NCBI RefSeq assembly: GCF_030719295.1
Contig: NZ_CP120997.1
Span: 372,001-436,000 of the forward strand
Length of the DNA stretch: 64,000 nucleotides
Source: Streptomyces sp. Mut1
Lineage (GTDB): Bacteria > Actinomycetota > Actinomycetes > Streptomycetales > Streptomycetaceae
Direction: 5' to 3'
Numbering within the stretch: the stretch's first letter is position 1; each line of letters starts with the position of its first letter. The notes below the pieces were generated by a model. The model made no database searches. It had not been told where the DNA came from and saw only the letters and a list, made by a program, of their open reading frames with translations. This document shows, in pieces, positions 58,301 through 64,000 of this stretch. Both the position numbers and the translations under genes were made by a program.

Positions 58301-59357
58301 CGCCCGCGCCGGGCACGCCGAGGTCACGGGGCAGGTCCTCGCCCCGGTAGCGCTGGTGGTCGCGCATCTCGCGCATGGCGGTGGCGACCCGCCGGCTCAG
58401 CTCGCCGAGCCCGTCGCCGCCGCGCACGCCCACCCGCAGCGGCAGCACGTTGACCGCCATGGAGGGGGTGCGCAGCGCGGCCGATCCGGCCCGGCACATC
58501 AGGGGCAGGGCGAACACCACGTCGGTGCGGCCCAGCATGCGGTGCAGGAACGCCGCGTAGCCGGCGATCAGTGCCTCGCCCCAGGTGACGCCCTCGCCGT
58601 CGGCGAAGGCGCGCAGCCGGGCGGTCTCCTCGGGGGTGAGGACGGCGCGGGCGGTGAGGGTGCGGTCCGGCGCGCCGGCGGTGCCGGGGCCTTCGTGGTC
58701 GCCGACGTCGGGCAGCGGGGTGAACCGCTCGACCCAGTACGCGCGGTCCTCGGCGGCCCCCTCGCTCTCACGGTAGGCCAGGTCGTCGGCGACCAGCCGG
58801 GCGAACGCGCCGAAGGTGGAGGGCGGCGGCTCGGTGCCGCGTACCAGGGCGGTGTAGTGGGCGGCGGTGCGGCGGGCGAGCAGGGCGGCGGTGTAGCCGT
58901 CGAAGACGAGGTGGTGGCCGAGCTGGGTGTACCAGACCTCGCGGTCGGAGAGTTTGATGACGGTACGTGAGCAGAGCGGGCGGTCCGTCATGCCCCGGCA
59001 GGCCTCGGCGAGCCGGGCCCGTTCGGCGTCGACGAGTGCCTGGGCGGCAGCGGCGGGGTCGGCCTCGGCGCTGACGTCGGCCAGGGGCGGCAGCGGGACG
59101 GGGTCACCGCTGACCGTCTGGCGCGGCCCGTCCGGGGTGTCGTACACCCTGAGCCGCAGGCTCTCGGCCTCCTCGGTGGTGGCCCGGACCGCTTGTGCGA
59201 GGGCGTCCACGTCGACCGGTTCGCCGCCGGATATCTCCACCACGTCGCCGACGACGTAGTACGGCGAGTCGGGTTCGATGCGCTGGGCGTTCCAGATGCC
59301 CGACTGGGCGCCGGTCAGAGGCAGGAGGCCGTCCGAGGACACGCTCGCGGTGCTCAA
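49389..59357 (-). CDS. Second siderophore NRPS, C-A-T-E-C-A-T-E-C
   Basis: A 3322-aa synthetase. An EntF-like starter C is at about 10-440 (LPLTGAQSGIWNAQ; HHLVFDG). Then A1 about 460-935, T S988, E about 1040-1470 (HHLAMDGVSW), C about 1485-1900 (HHALLDGW), A2 about 1920-2400, T S2454 and E about 2510-2890. A full terminal C (about 2915-3305; HHALSDGW) ends the protein. There is no A, T or thioesterase after the last C. Pocket codes read DSEDLGMVDK (two acidic residues, so a basic or hydroxamate side chain is plausible) and DVWNVGAINK (no match I know). Both residues should be D-configured. The TTG start has AAGGAG 6 bases upstream. No DHB genes are in the window. Confidence 0.92.
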   Translation of the reverse strand: MSTASVSSDGLLPLTGAQSGIWNAQRIEPDSPYYVVGDVVEISGGEPVDVDALAQAVRATTEEAESLRLRVYDTPDGPRQTVSGDPVPLPPLADVSAEADPAAAAQALVDAERARLAEACRGMTDRPLCSRTVIKLSDREVWYTQLGHHLVFDGYTAALLARRTAAHYTALVRGTEPPPSTFGAFARLVADDLAYRESEGAAEDRAYWVERFTPLPDVGDHEGPGTAGAPDRTLTARAVLTPEETARLRAFADGEGVTWGEALIAGYAAFLHRMLGRTDVVFALPLMCRAGSAALRTPSMAVNVLPLRVGVRGGDGLGELSRRVATAMREMRDHQRYRGEDLPRDLGVPGAGALLHGRGINLKAFDLALDFAGSAGVMRNVAGGPPEDMGLSVLPTRDGGLLLGFEVDARAKDQAAVDSLMSGLRALLTGLTDGLPVGRIALADDIDGLLAQWSPPALPGTPADVPSAFDAMVAAGPGNTALVCGDERLTAAALADRVHRLARALRARGIGAEDIVALALPRSADAVVALLAVLDAGAAFLPLDAAHPPERLRELIEDTRPALVLTDGMVDGLPWKTFLDEAAGLSGAPLTAAELARPRHPEHLAYVIHTSGSTGRPKGVLGRTGGLAALLHHQRATVVAEAERATGRRLRAAHTYSFAFDSAFEHLVWLLCGHELHVYDTETARDADALLAAYARDGIDIVDTTPSMATPLIDAGLLDLPPAMLLLGGEATPPALWRRVAASGITARNMYGPTEATVDSTTALIDAGEPTIGHPLAGTRIYVLDNALRPVPQGTAGELYLAGPHLARGYLGRPDASAERFVADPFGAPGERMYRTGDLARWVPGRGLEYGGRGDGQVKIRGHRVETGEVEEALAALPGVTAAAARVLSSRLIGYIVSASVTADEARDRLAERLPEHMVPAAVVVLERLPVTPNGKLDRAALPAPALPGGGREPSTGRERLLCTVLAEALDVERVGVDDDFFALGGDSITAITVSSRLRALGLGLRPRDLLARRTFAALAASAELLDETAAPADEPVGPVPAPPIVRGLLDPHPDIDTVAGYAQWTALHIGTLTRDDLARGVRTLLDHHDALRLRVAEGLEVLPRGTVRAAVEEVTGEEVSALAQRLAGQLDPRTGDLVRAALLRTGDDAADRLVVVVHHLAMDGVSWRVLLPDLYTACAGGTPEPVGTSWRRHATVLAQQGESGARRGELGHWRTALESATRLGARPLDPARDTVATAHRSVTTASPEATEALLTTLPAAYRAGVDEVLLAALVLALRGWGLRGDALTVSMEGHGREHLDLSRTVGWFTSEYPVRVPACDDVRETLRAAKEARRAVPDAGVGYGVLRHLDPEAGSLLAATPPPDVLLNYLGRFAALPAGEWRLPEHDAFSVTEPDAKSLEQVLALNCFVHEGEVPRLAVEWTAATGVIGPDAVAALQDAWAAALDALAAHALHTTGGLTPSDLPLVGLGQDAIDALERDGRVSDVLPATPLQVGLSFHTLVRDDEDADVYVVQAVTTLSGELDPDRMARAARELLRRHPALRVHLATAGDDVVQVIPAEVTLDWRQDDNFAEAARADLERPFDPARPPLIRFLLSRVGPAEHRLVITNHHALLDGWSMPIVGRTLLALYAELGGGPAAPVSPPLSEYFRWLAGRDEEASLTAWRRALAGVDDATRLAPASTGTGVERPGRETVALDREFSDRLRSFAREQGVTLTTVLQTAWGLLLGRLTGRRDVVFGCPVSGRPAEVDGVESMIGQLGTTVPVRVRYTRDRTVRDLLAEVHAESVVLGEHHHVGLPGIQRAAGIGELFDTMLVMENFPLSSRTRTPLAPGLDLTGVDITDATHYALTVIVIPGDEITIGLGYQPRAFERETVRDYGRWLRNLLREITQDPARPALALPALDADERARMLRTGTETVAARERGHWLEEFAAWVRRKPDAEALVCRDRSLSYAELDRRANRLAHALIAHGVRPQDPVAVLIGRDVEMTVALFGVAKAGAVYVPMDASYPRERLAYMFDDIAPAAAVTTGAELPVDRDIPVLHLDDPATLAAVPDTDPSGARARLTDDALAYVIYTSGTTGRPKGVGVTHRGVPDLIALQEEVVGITEHDRYLHFASTGFDVAFWQTMVPLLSGGTSVIAPEEVRVPGDELLDYIVEHRVTGVNLLPSFLAAMPDDRTVDPDVFFVVGAERLDPELAHRWGRGRRALFNAYGPTEVTINSTTWHYDQDDEGPLPIGRPDPNVRAYVLDAGLQPVGVGVTGELYLGGRSLARGYLGRPGLTAGAFVADPYGPPGTRMYRTGDLVRWRQDGQLVFLGRADHQIKVRGFRVELGEIETALTGHPDVRASAVVMREGRLVGYVIPTDDADLDTAAVRAHLAAQLPDHMVPTALVPLDRLPLSPSGKLDASALPAPAVASTTRREPATEAEALLLAVFQDVLGRDDIGPDDNFFDIGGDSIVSLQLVSRVRRQGLGLTPKDVFDGETVAGIAARARTLAGEAAPAVGDAPLTPVMRDLLRRSGQAADGFCQWVEICVPPGGDETSWRTVLDALLARHDVLRARLGDDTLHIPPAGEVTGADVLTRVPAGGDPRAAADAAIDAARLAMDPRTGPLLRALWVDAGPGRPGRLVLVAHHLAVDGVSWRIILDDLEHAHGGGELTRHGQSFLGWARTLRDADRRDELPHWRRMTATAPLTRPLDPARDTVDTAAHHEIRLDADATRALITTLPAAHRTTPDAVLLTALAQAVRDWRGTPQLLVALESHGRPREVDLSQTVGWFTAIHPVRLDADDDVPAVRERLRAQGDGLGHGILTAAGLLGPVRPEIAWNYLGQYPGAPDSEMPWQPAPDADPLGSNGSGAMPLPYSLMVNALVRDDALGVRITWPAALFTGAEIEDLAQRLRTALLRVADAPEISALGDRPVAAVQPLSPLQEVMLRHSRTERPDPYTVQSVFSLAGRLDTEALRAAGDDLLARHPNLGAVFPASLAVIPRAPRPEFRVTGAPADEVLAADLAEPFDLAQGPLYRITVIRLGPERADLVLTSHHALSDGWSAPRILGELFALYTARTRNAAPELPAPVPFADYLSWSAGHEPDLDAWAAELEGLPEGDYLGGGESGPAWQEPEVITFDAALVDRLTRLAAGRGLTPNTLVQGAWSVLLARRSGHRDVCFGAMVSSRPPELEGVEEIVGLLANTVPVRARLEGTLAEVLAGLQSRQRALVEHHHVALSDLERITGRRRLFDSMVVFENYPVDPDRLREPAPGLTVTATRFRESTHHPATLTVMPDGDGWTGVLAHRAGTDVDGLAGQLLDLLRSLDEHLDADVRGLLENR

Positions 59358-59358
59358 C

Positions 59359-60144
59359 TTACTCTCCTTGAAGTGTGGGGACGACCATGGGAGTGCCGGT
59401 CACCGGGTCCGGGACGACGACGCTGGGCAGGTCGAACACGTCCTTGATCAGCGTGGCGTCCACGATGTCCCCGGGGTCGCCCTCGGCGACCACGGTTCCG
59501 GCCTTCATGGCGACCAGGTGGTCGGCGAACCGGCATGCCTGGTTGATGTCGTGCAGGACCGCGACGACGGTGCGGCCCTCGTTGCGCAGCCTGGCGAGCA
59601 GGCCGAGCAGTTGGTACTGGTGGGTGATGTCGAGGAACGAGGTGGGTTCGTCCAGGAGCAGGTAGGGCGTCTCCTGGGCGAGCACCATGGCCATCCAGAC
59701 CCGTTGGCGCTGTCCGCCGGACAGTTCCTGCACCGGTCGCTCGCCCAGGTCGGCGACGCCGGCGGCGGCCATCGCGCCGTCGACGGCCTTCTGGTCCTCG
59801 GGCGACCACAGGGCCAGCATCGACTGGTGGGGGAAGCGTCCCCGGCCGACGAGCTGGCGGACCTTGATGTCCTCGGGGGCCATCGGGTCCTGCGGCAGGA
59901 AGCCGAGGTGTTTGGCCAGCGCCTTGGTGGCGAAGCCGCCGACCTCGCGGCCGTCGAACTCCACCTGGCCGGCGTGCGGGCGCAGCAGCCGTACCAGCGC
60001 GCTCAGGAGGGTGGACTTCCCGCAGGCGTTCGGGCCGACGATGGCGGTGAACGCGCCGTCGGGGATGTCCAGGTTCAGCCGGGTGGACACGACCCGGTCT
60101 CCGTAGCGCAGGGTGATGTCCCGCGCTGTCAGGCGTGCGGTCAC
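59359..60144 (-). CDS. Ferric-siderophore ABC transporter ATPase (FepC-like)
   Basis: A 261-aa uptake ATPase. Walker A is IVGPNACGKSTLLSALVRL (about residue 36), the signature is [17 protein letters not shown] (about 142), Walker B is YLLLDEPTSFLD, and the H-loop is VLHDINQA. All are intact. The GTG at 60144 overlaps the upstream permease stop (GTGA), and its own stop is 1 base from the NRPS2 start, so uptake and synthesis genes are translationally linked. The substrate is presumably the ferric form of the NRPS2 product. Confidence 0.9.
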   Translation of the reverse strand: MTARLTARDITLRYGDRVVSTRLNLDIPDGAFTAIVGPNACGKSTLLSALVRLLRPHAGQVEFDGREVGGFATKALAKHLGFLPQDPMAPEDIKVRQLVGRGRFPHQSMLALWSPEDQKAVDGAMAAAGVADLGERPVQELSGGQRQRVWMAMVLAQETPYLLLDEPTSFLDITHQYQLLGLLARLRNEGRTVVAVLHDINQACRFADHLVAMKAGTVVAEGDPGDIVDATLIKDVFDLPSVVVPDPVTGTPMVVPTLQGE

Positions 60145-61136
60145 GCGCGCCTCACCTCCTTGGTCAGCAGCCAGATCAGGTAGCAACCGCCGATCGCGGT
60201 GCTCACGACGCCCACGGGCAGTGCGACGGGTGCCAGCAGCATCTGGGCCAGCAGGTCGGCGCCCTGGAGGAGCACCGCCCCGGTCAGTGCGGCGGGGAGC
60301 AGGGGTACTCCGGCGGCGCCCGCGAGCCGGCGGCCGATCTGCGGGGCGGCCAGCGCGATGAAGGCGATGGGTCCGGCCACGGCGGTCACCGTGGCGGTGC
60401 AGCCGACGCCGACCAGGACCATCAGCAGCCGCAGCCGGTCGAGTCCGACGCCGGTCGTGACGGCGATCGGGTCCCCGAGCGCCGCCTGGTGCATGGCGTG
60501 GGCCCGGGTGGTCATGAGCATCAGCAGGACGGCGATCACGGTGAACGGGATGCCGAGGTCGTCCCAGCCCACGCCGTTGAGCGAGCCCGCGCTCCAGCCG
60601 ACGGCGGCGATCGCCACCTCCAGCTCGGCGCGCAGCACGATCCACGAGTTGATCGCGGTCACCATCGCGTTGATGGCGATACCGATGACGACCAGCCGCA
60701 GTCCCGAGAAGCCGTGTTCGAGCGACAGCAGGTAGATGGCGGCAGCGACGATCAGGCCGCCGAGCACGGAGCCGACGGCGAGCTGTGCGGAGGTGCCCGA
60801 CAGTACGGTGATGGCGACCAGGGCGCCCGTGTAGGCGCCGGCGTCCAGGCCGATGACGTCGGGGCTGCCCATGGGGTTGCGGGTGAGGTTCTGGAAGATG
60901 GCGCCCGCGACGCCGAGCGCGGCGCCGAAGACCAGGCCGGCCAGCACCCGCGGCAGCCGCCAGTCCCGGATCACCACGGAGTGCTCGGAGCCGGTGAGGA
61001 CGGCGAACACCCGGCTGGGCGAGGACCATGACGCCCCGTAGCACAGTCCGAGCAGGCCGAGGCCGAGCATCAGGGCGACGAGCACGACGACGAGCACCGC
61101 CGTGCGGCGTTCCACGTGGAATTTCAGCACGTTCAC
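60141..61136 (-). CDS. Ferric-siderophore ABC permease (FecCD/FepG family)
   Basis: A 331-aa permease with about nine helices. The markers RLPRVLAGLVFGAALGVAGA, FQNLTRNPMGSPDVIGLDAG, the coupling region LGDPIAVTTGV and GPIAFIALAAPQIGRRLAG occur in family order. The GTG at 61136 overlaps the stop of the preceding permease (GTGA). It pairs with that permease to form the membrane channel. Confidence 0.9.
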   Translation of the reverse strand: MNVLKFHVERRTAVLVVVLVALMLGLGLLGLCYGASWSSPSRVFAVLTGSEHSVVIRDWRLPRVLAGLVFGAALGVAGAIFQNLTRNPMGSPDVIGLDAGAYTGALVAITVLSGTSAQLAVGSVLGGLIVAAAIYLLSLEHGFSGLRLVVIGIAINAMVTAINSWIVLRAELEVAIAAVGWSAGSLNGVGWDDLGIPFTVIAVLLMLMTTRAHAMHQAALGDPIAVTTGVGLDRLRLLMVLVGVGCTATVTAVAGPIAFIALAAPQIGRRLAGAAGVPLLPAALTGAVLLQGADLLAQMLLAPVALPVGVVSTAIGGCYLIWLLTKEVRRA

Positions 61137-62155
61137 AGTGACCCCGCCCCGTAGCGACGGACCGCCCAGATCAGCATGGGGCCGCCGAGGAACGCGGTCA
61201 CGATGGCCACCGGCACCTCGCCGGTGGGCAGCAGCACGCGGGAGGCCATGTCGGCGATGAGCAGCAGGACCGGGCCGAGCACCATGGTGTAGGCGATCAG
61301 CCAGGGCACCGATCCGGCGGCGGGTCTGCGTACCAGGTGCGGCACGATGAGCCCGACGAAGAGGATCGGCCCCGCCACCGCCGTCGCCGCACCGCTGAGC
61401 ACGGTGATGAGGACGAGGGTGGCGACGCGTACCCGGCCGACGTTGGCCCCGAGGGTGTGTGCCACGTTCTCGCCGAGCGTCAGGGCGTTCAGTGCCCGGC
61501 TCAGCAGCAGCGCACCGGCCAGCGAGACGGCTATCGCGGTCAGCGGAAGGGCCAGGGAGGCCTGTTCGCGTCCGGCGAGTGTTCCCACCGACCAGAACCG
61601 GTAGACGTCGAAGACGTCGGGGAGCATCAGCCGCATGCCGAGGGCGACGCCGTTCAGCACCGCGGTCAGCGCCACCCCCGTGAGTACGAGGCGCAGGGGC
61701 GAGCGGCGGCCGACCGCGGCGACCATGAGCGCCGCGATCACGGAACCGGTGATCGCGAAGCCCAGTTCGCCCGCCTGGCCGCCGGCCATGCCGAGCGCGG
61801 AGCCGATGGTGACGGCGAACCCGGCGCCCGCGGTGACCCCGAGGATGCCGGGCTCGGCCAGCGGGTTGCGGGCGAGCGTCTGGATGAGCGCGCCCGCTAC
61901 GGCGAGCGCGGCACCGACGGCGACGGCGAGCATCGCACGCGGTGCCCGCACGTCGCGGACGATGACGTGGTCGTCGGTGCCCCGGTAGTCGAAGAGTGCG
62001 CGTACCACTTCGCCGGGGGCGACGTGGCGGGCCCCGACGCCCATGCTGATTACGGCGAGAGCTGCCAGCAGTACCAGTCCGCCGACGAGCAGGGCGGTCT
62101 GCGGGACGGCCCGCCGGTTTCCCGCCGTCTTGGACGCGCGGCCCGCGACGGTCAC
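61133..62155 (-). CDS. Ferric-siderophore ABC permease (FecCD/FepD family)
   Basis: A 340-aa permease. It has VRAPRAMLAVAVGAALAVAGAL, QTLARNPLAEPGILGVTAGA, the coupling segment LGENVAHTLGANVG and GPILFVGLIVPHLVRRPA. I place the start at GTG 62155, which overlaps the lipoprotein stop (GTGA at 62152-62155). The upstream in-frame extension is inside the lipoprotein gene and should not be translated. Confidence 0.9.
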   Translation of the reverse strand: MTVAGRASKTAGNRRAVPQTALLVGGLVLLAALAVISMGVGARHVAPGEVVRALFDYRGTDDHVIVRDVRAPRAMLAVAVGAALAVAGALIQTLARNPLAEPGILGVTAGAGFAVTIGSALGMAGGQAGELGFAITGSVIAALMVAAVGRRSPLRLVLTGVALTAVLNGVALGMRLMLPDVFDVYRFWSVGTLAGREQASLALPLTAIAVSLAGALLLSRALNALTLGENVAHTLGANVGRVRVATLVLITVLSGAATAVAGPILFVGLIVPHLVRRPAAGSVPWLIAYTMVLGPVLLLIADMASRVLLPTGEVPVAIVTAFLGGPMLIWAVRRYGAGSL

Positions 62156-63153
62156 CGGTTCAGCAGCGGAGCGAGCGACTTGTCGATCGCGTCCAGGGTC
62201 ATCAGGGCCTCGCCGTAGGTGGCGGCCTCGGTGTAACGGAGCGGGTAGGTCTTGCCGGCCTTGACGGCGGGCAGGTTCTTCCAGAGCTTGGAGTCCAGGA
62301 CGTACTGGACGGACTTCGGGACGCTGCCGTCGGCGTCGACAGAGTAGGTCAGGGCGTCGGCCTCGCGGAAGGCGTCGGGAAGCTCCTCGATGGAGGGGTA
62401 TTCGCTGACCGCGCTCGAACCGGAGCCGGCCTTCTTGACCTTGCCGTAGTACTTCGCGCCGAGGTCCTGGGCGATGTTGGTGCCCCACGAACCGCCGAAC
62501 TCGCGCTGGAAGGTGCCCTTGGCGGCGTCACCGTACGCGCCGACGTGGCCGAGGTTGAGCTTCGGCAGCACGTCCTTGTACTTGGCGGCCAGTTCGGCGG
62601 CCTTGGTGTCGTAGGTCTTCTTCTGGGCGTCGAACTGCTTGATGGCGCCCGCGGCGTCGGCCTGCTTGCGCGAGAGGTCGCGCCAGGCGGACGGCAGGCT
62701 CGGGCCGATCGCGACGACGGGGGCGATGGACTCCAGCCGCTTGATGTCGATGTCACCGAGGACGGGCGCCGGCACACCGATGACGATCAGGTCGGGCTCG
62801 GCCTCGGCGACGGCCTCGTAGTTGGTCTCGGCCGCCTGCTCACCCGCGATCTTCGTGAGCTTGTTGTAGGTGGCGAGGTCCTCCTTGGTCATCATCGGCT
62901 CGCCGCGCTTCCACGAGGAGATGCCGACCAGCGGTGCGTCGGCCTCGATGAGGGCGGGTACGGCGTACCCGGTGGCCACCACACGCTTCGGGTTCACCGG
63001 GATGGTGATCTTGCCGTTGTCCGCGGTGAACACCCGGGTCCTGCTCTTCTCCGAGGCGGAGTCGGACCCGCCGTCGGAGGATGACCCGCATCCGGCCAGA
63101 ACGAGGGCCAGCGCGAGGGCGCCGACCAGACCGGACGATCTGCGTATGGACAT
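62152..63153 (-). CDS. Ferric-siderophore-binding lipoprotein (FepB/FecB family)
   Basis: A 333-aa receptor lipoprotein. The lipobox VLAGC is near residue 22 after LVGALALALVLAG. The mature protein has KITIPVNPKRVVATGYAVPA and two lobes typical of class III binding proteins. It is the first gene of a six-gene overlapping operon (lipoprotein, two permeases, ATPase, NRPS2, MFS). The iron box at 63171 lies 17 bases upstream of its ATG, so the whole operon should be expressed under iron limitation. Confidence 0.92.
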   Translation of the reverse strand: MSIRRSSGLVGALALALVLAGCGSSSDGGSDSASEKSRTRVFTADNGKITIPVNPKRVVATGYAVPALIEADAPLVGISSWKRGEPMMTKEDLATYNKLTKIAGEQAAETNYEAVAEAEPDLIVIGVPAPVLGDIDIKRLESIAPVVAIGPSLPSAWRDLSRKQADAAGAIKQFDAQKKTYDTKAAELAAKYKDVLPKLNLGHVGAYGDAAKGTFQREFGGSWGTNIAQDLGAKYYGKVKKAGSGSSAVSEYPSIEELPDAFREADALTYSVDADGSVPKSVQYVLDSKLWKNLPAVKAGKTYPLRYTEAATYGEALMTLDAIDKSLAPLLNR

Positions 63154-63170
63154 TCCGAACTCCTTGCTAC

Positions 63171-63189
63171 TTAGGTAAGGCTCACCTTA
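63171..63189. promoter_or_regulatory. Iron box upstream of the NRPS2 operon
   Basis: TTAGGTAAGGCTCACCTTA matches the consensus at 17 of 19 positions. It lies 17 bases before the lipoprotein start and controls the leftward operon. Confidence 0.92.
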
Positions 63190-63251
63190 GTTGATGGCCT
63201 TTCGGCAGGACAACTCGCGGGTGGCCCACCACCCGGTCCGGCCGGTTTCTT

Positions 63252-64000
63252 TCAGTGGTCGTGACTGTGGTCGTGGTCGTGACTGTGACTGTGGTCGTGG
63301 TCGTCCTCGTCGAAGTCCGCGACGCCGCGCTTCCAGTAGCCGGTGATGTCGTAGTCGGCCTTCTCCAGGCGCAGTTCGTCACGGACCCAGCGGCGCAGCG
63401 GCTTGATCTGCCCCGCCTCCCCCGCGACCCAGACATACGCCCGCTCCCCCTCGGGCACGGTGACCGCCATGGCGGCACGCGAGAGCGCGTCACCGGAGCC
63501 GGCCGGGCGGCCGTCGCGGTGCAGCCACTGCACCTCGACGCCCTCGGGCGCGGTCAGTCCGATCTCCTCGCCGGCGTCCGCGACTTCGATGAACGCCCAG
63601 CCCCTGGCGGCCCGGGGCAGTTCCTCCAGCCACCGCGCGATGGCGGGCAGCGCGGTGAGATCGCCGACGAGCAGGTAGCGGCCGTAGCTGTGCGGGACGA
63701 TCAGCCCGCCGGGCGGCCCCGCGATGTGCATGGTGTCGCCGGGCTGCACCTTGCGGGCCCAGTCGGAGGCGAGACCGCCCTCATGTGCGGCGATGTCGAT
63801 GTCGAGCTCGCCCGTGGCGGGGTCGTAGCGGCGCACGGTGTACTCGCGCGAGGTGGGCACCGGCCTCGGCCAGCGCAGCATCGCCCCGTTGCGCTCGGGC
63901 AGGCGCAGGGTGCCGTCCGCCTCCGGGAAGATCAGCTTGACGTGCTCGTCGGGCGCGTGGGCCTCGAACCCCTCGGTGCCCGCCCCGCCCAGGGTCACCC
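63252..64000 (-). CDS. Siderophore-interacting protein (FAD-dependent ferric-siderophore reductase), N-terminus cut by right edge
   Basis: About 249 codons of a SIP/ViuB-type flavin reductase that releases iron from imported siderophores by reduction with NAD(P)H. The FAD-binding region is SREYTVRRYDPATGELDIDI (about window residues 50-69), followed by GDTMHIAGPPGG. The C-terminal SIP domain has YLLVGDLTALPAIARWLEEL and YVWVAGEAGQIKPLRRWVRD. The first residues of the gene lie beyond position 64000. The protein ends in a histidine-rich tail (eight His in the last 15 residues), which may bind metal. It would use ferric products of both NRPS systems. Confidence 0.9.
   Translation of the reverse strand, partial: VTLGGAGTEGFEAHAPDEHVKLIFPEADGTLRLPERNGAMLRWPRPVPTSREYTVRRYDPATGELDIDIAAHEGGLASDWARKVQPGDTMHIAGPPGGLIVPHSYGRYLLVGDLTALPAIARWLEELPRAARGWAFIEVADAGEEIGLTAPEGVEVQWLHRDGRPAGSGDALSRAAMAVTVPEGERAYVWVAGEAGQIKPLRRWVRDELRLEKADYDITGYWKRGVADFDEDDHDHSHSHDHDHSHDH
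63255..63305 (-). repeat. Short imperfect tandem repeat encoding His/Asp/Ser tail
   Basis: GTGGTC and GTGACT hexamers alternate at the 3' end of the reductase gene, coding on the minus strand for HD and HS pairs. This short repeat could vary in length by slippage. Confidence 0.8.

Noticed and set aside
49428..58970. A very long open frame on the plus strand, antisense to the second NRPS
   Set aside because: High GC leaves few stops in the antisense frame. The translation is low-complexity (G, V, R, Q rich) with no domains, while the minus strand has full NRPS motifs.
63255..63305. CRISPR-like short repeat
   Set aside because: The repeat units are six bases, in frame and coding for His/Asp/Ser. 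There are no spacers.

Overview
The window is high-GC actinobacterial DNA, almost certainly Streptomyces. Codon third positions are strongly G/C, GTG and TTG starts are common, genes often overlap as ATGA or GTGA, and seven sites resemble the DmdR1/IdeR iron box (consensus about TTAGGTTAGGCTCACCTAA). No tRNA, rRNA, insertion sequence or CRISPR array was seen, and no gene-free stretch exceeds 300 bases.

Positions 1-7.8 kb hold an exopolysaccharide or cell-envelope polymer locus: two family-4 glycosyltransferases (one cut by the left edge), a Wzy-like polymerase, a Wzx-like flippase, a Wzz/tyrosine-kinase-like protein, a TagD-like cytidylyltransferase and a CDP-alcohol phosphotransferase. Positions 8-10.4 kb carry housekeeping and unknown genes: RNase HI with a zinc-knuckle-like tail, a 53-aa protein, an SDR oxidoreductase and a HAD-like protein. 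Positions 10.4-14.7 kb are a small phenolic-lipid or quinone cluster: UbiA prenyltransferase, type III polyketide synthase, isoprenylcysteine-methyltransferase-like enzyme, FAD oxidoreductase and a SAM methyltransferase. Positions 14.8-21.2 kb carry two unknown proteins, an ATP-dependent DNA ligase, an IclR regulator and pyruvate carboxylase.

Positions 21.3-45.6 kb are a complete coelichelin-type siderophore cluster. It contains a formyltransferase (cchA), ornithine N-hydroxylase (cchB), ferric-siderophore ABC importer (cchC-F), two half ABC exporters (cchG, cchI), an A-T-E-C-A-T-E-C-A-T synthetase (cchH), an esterase (cchJ) and an MbtH protein (cchK). The three binding-pocket codes read from CchH are those of formyl-hydroxyornithine, threonine and hydroxyornithine. 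Unlike my recollection of the S. coelicolor cluster, this one also carries an N-acetylglutamate-kinase paralogue and an N-acetylglutamate-synthase-like GNAT enzyme, which would supply ornithine when iron is short.

Positions 45.6-48 kb hold a divergent MFS exporter/TetR pair without an iron box. Positions 48-63.2 kb are one tightly overlapped operon behind an iron box: binding lipoprotein, two permeases, ATPase, a second NRPS (C-A-T-E-C-A-T-E-C) and an MFS exporter. A siderophore-interacting reductase with a histidine-rich tail is cut by the right edge. The most interesting reading is that the unpaired terminal C domain of the second NRPS fits in front of CchH, whose first module lacks a C domain. 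The two proteins could then form a five-module line making an extended siderophore. The alternative is two separate siderophore pathways sharing precursor and MbtH genes.
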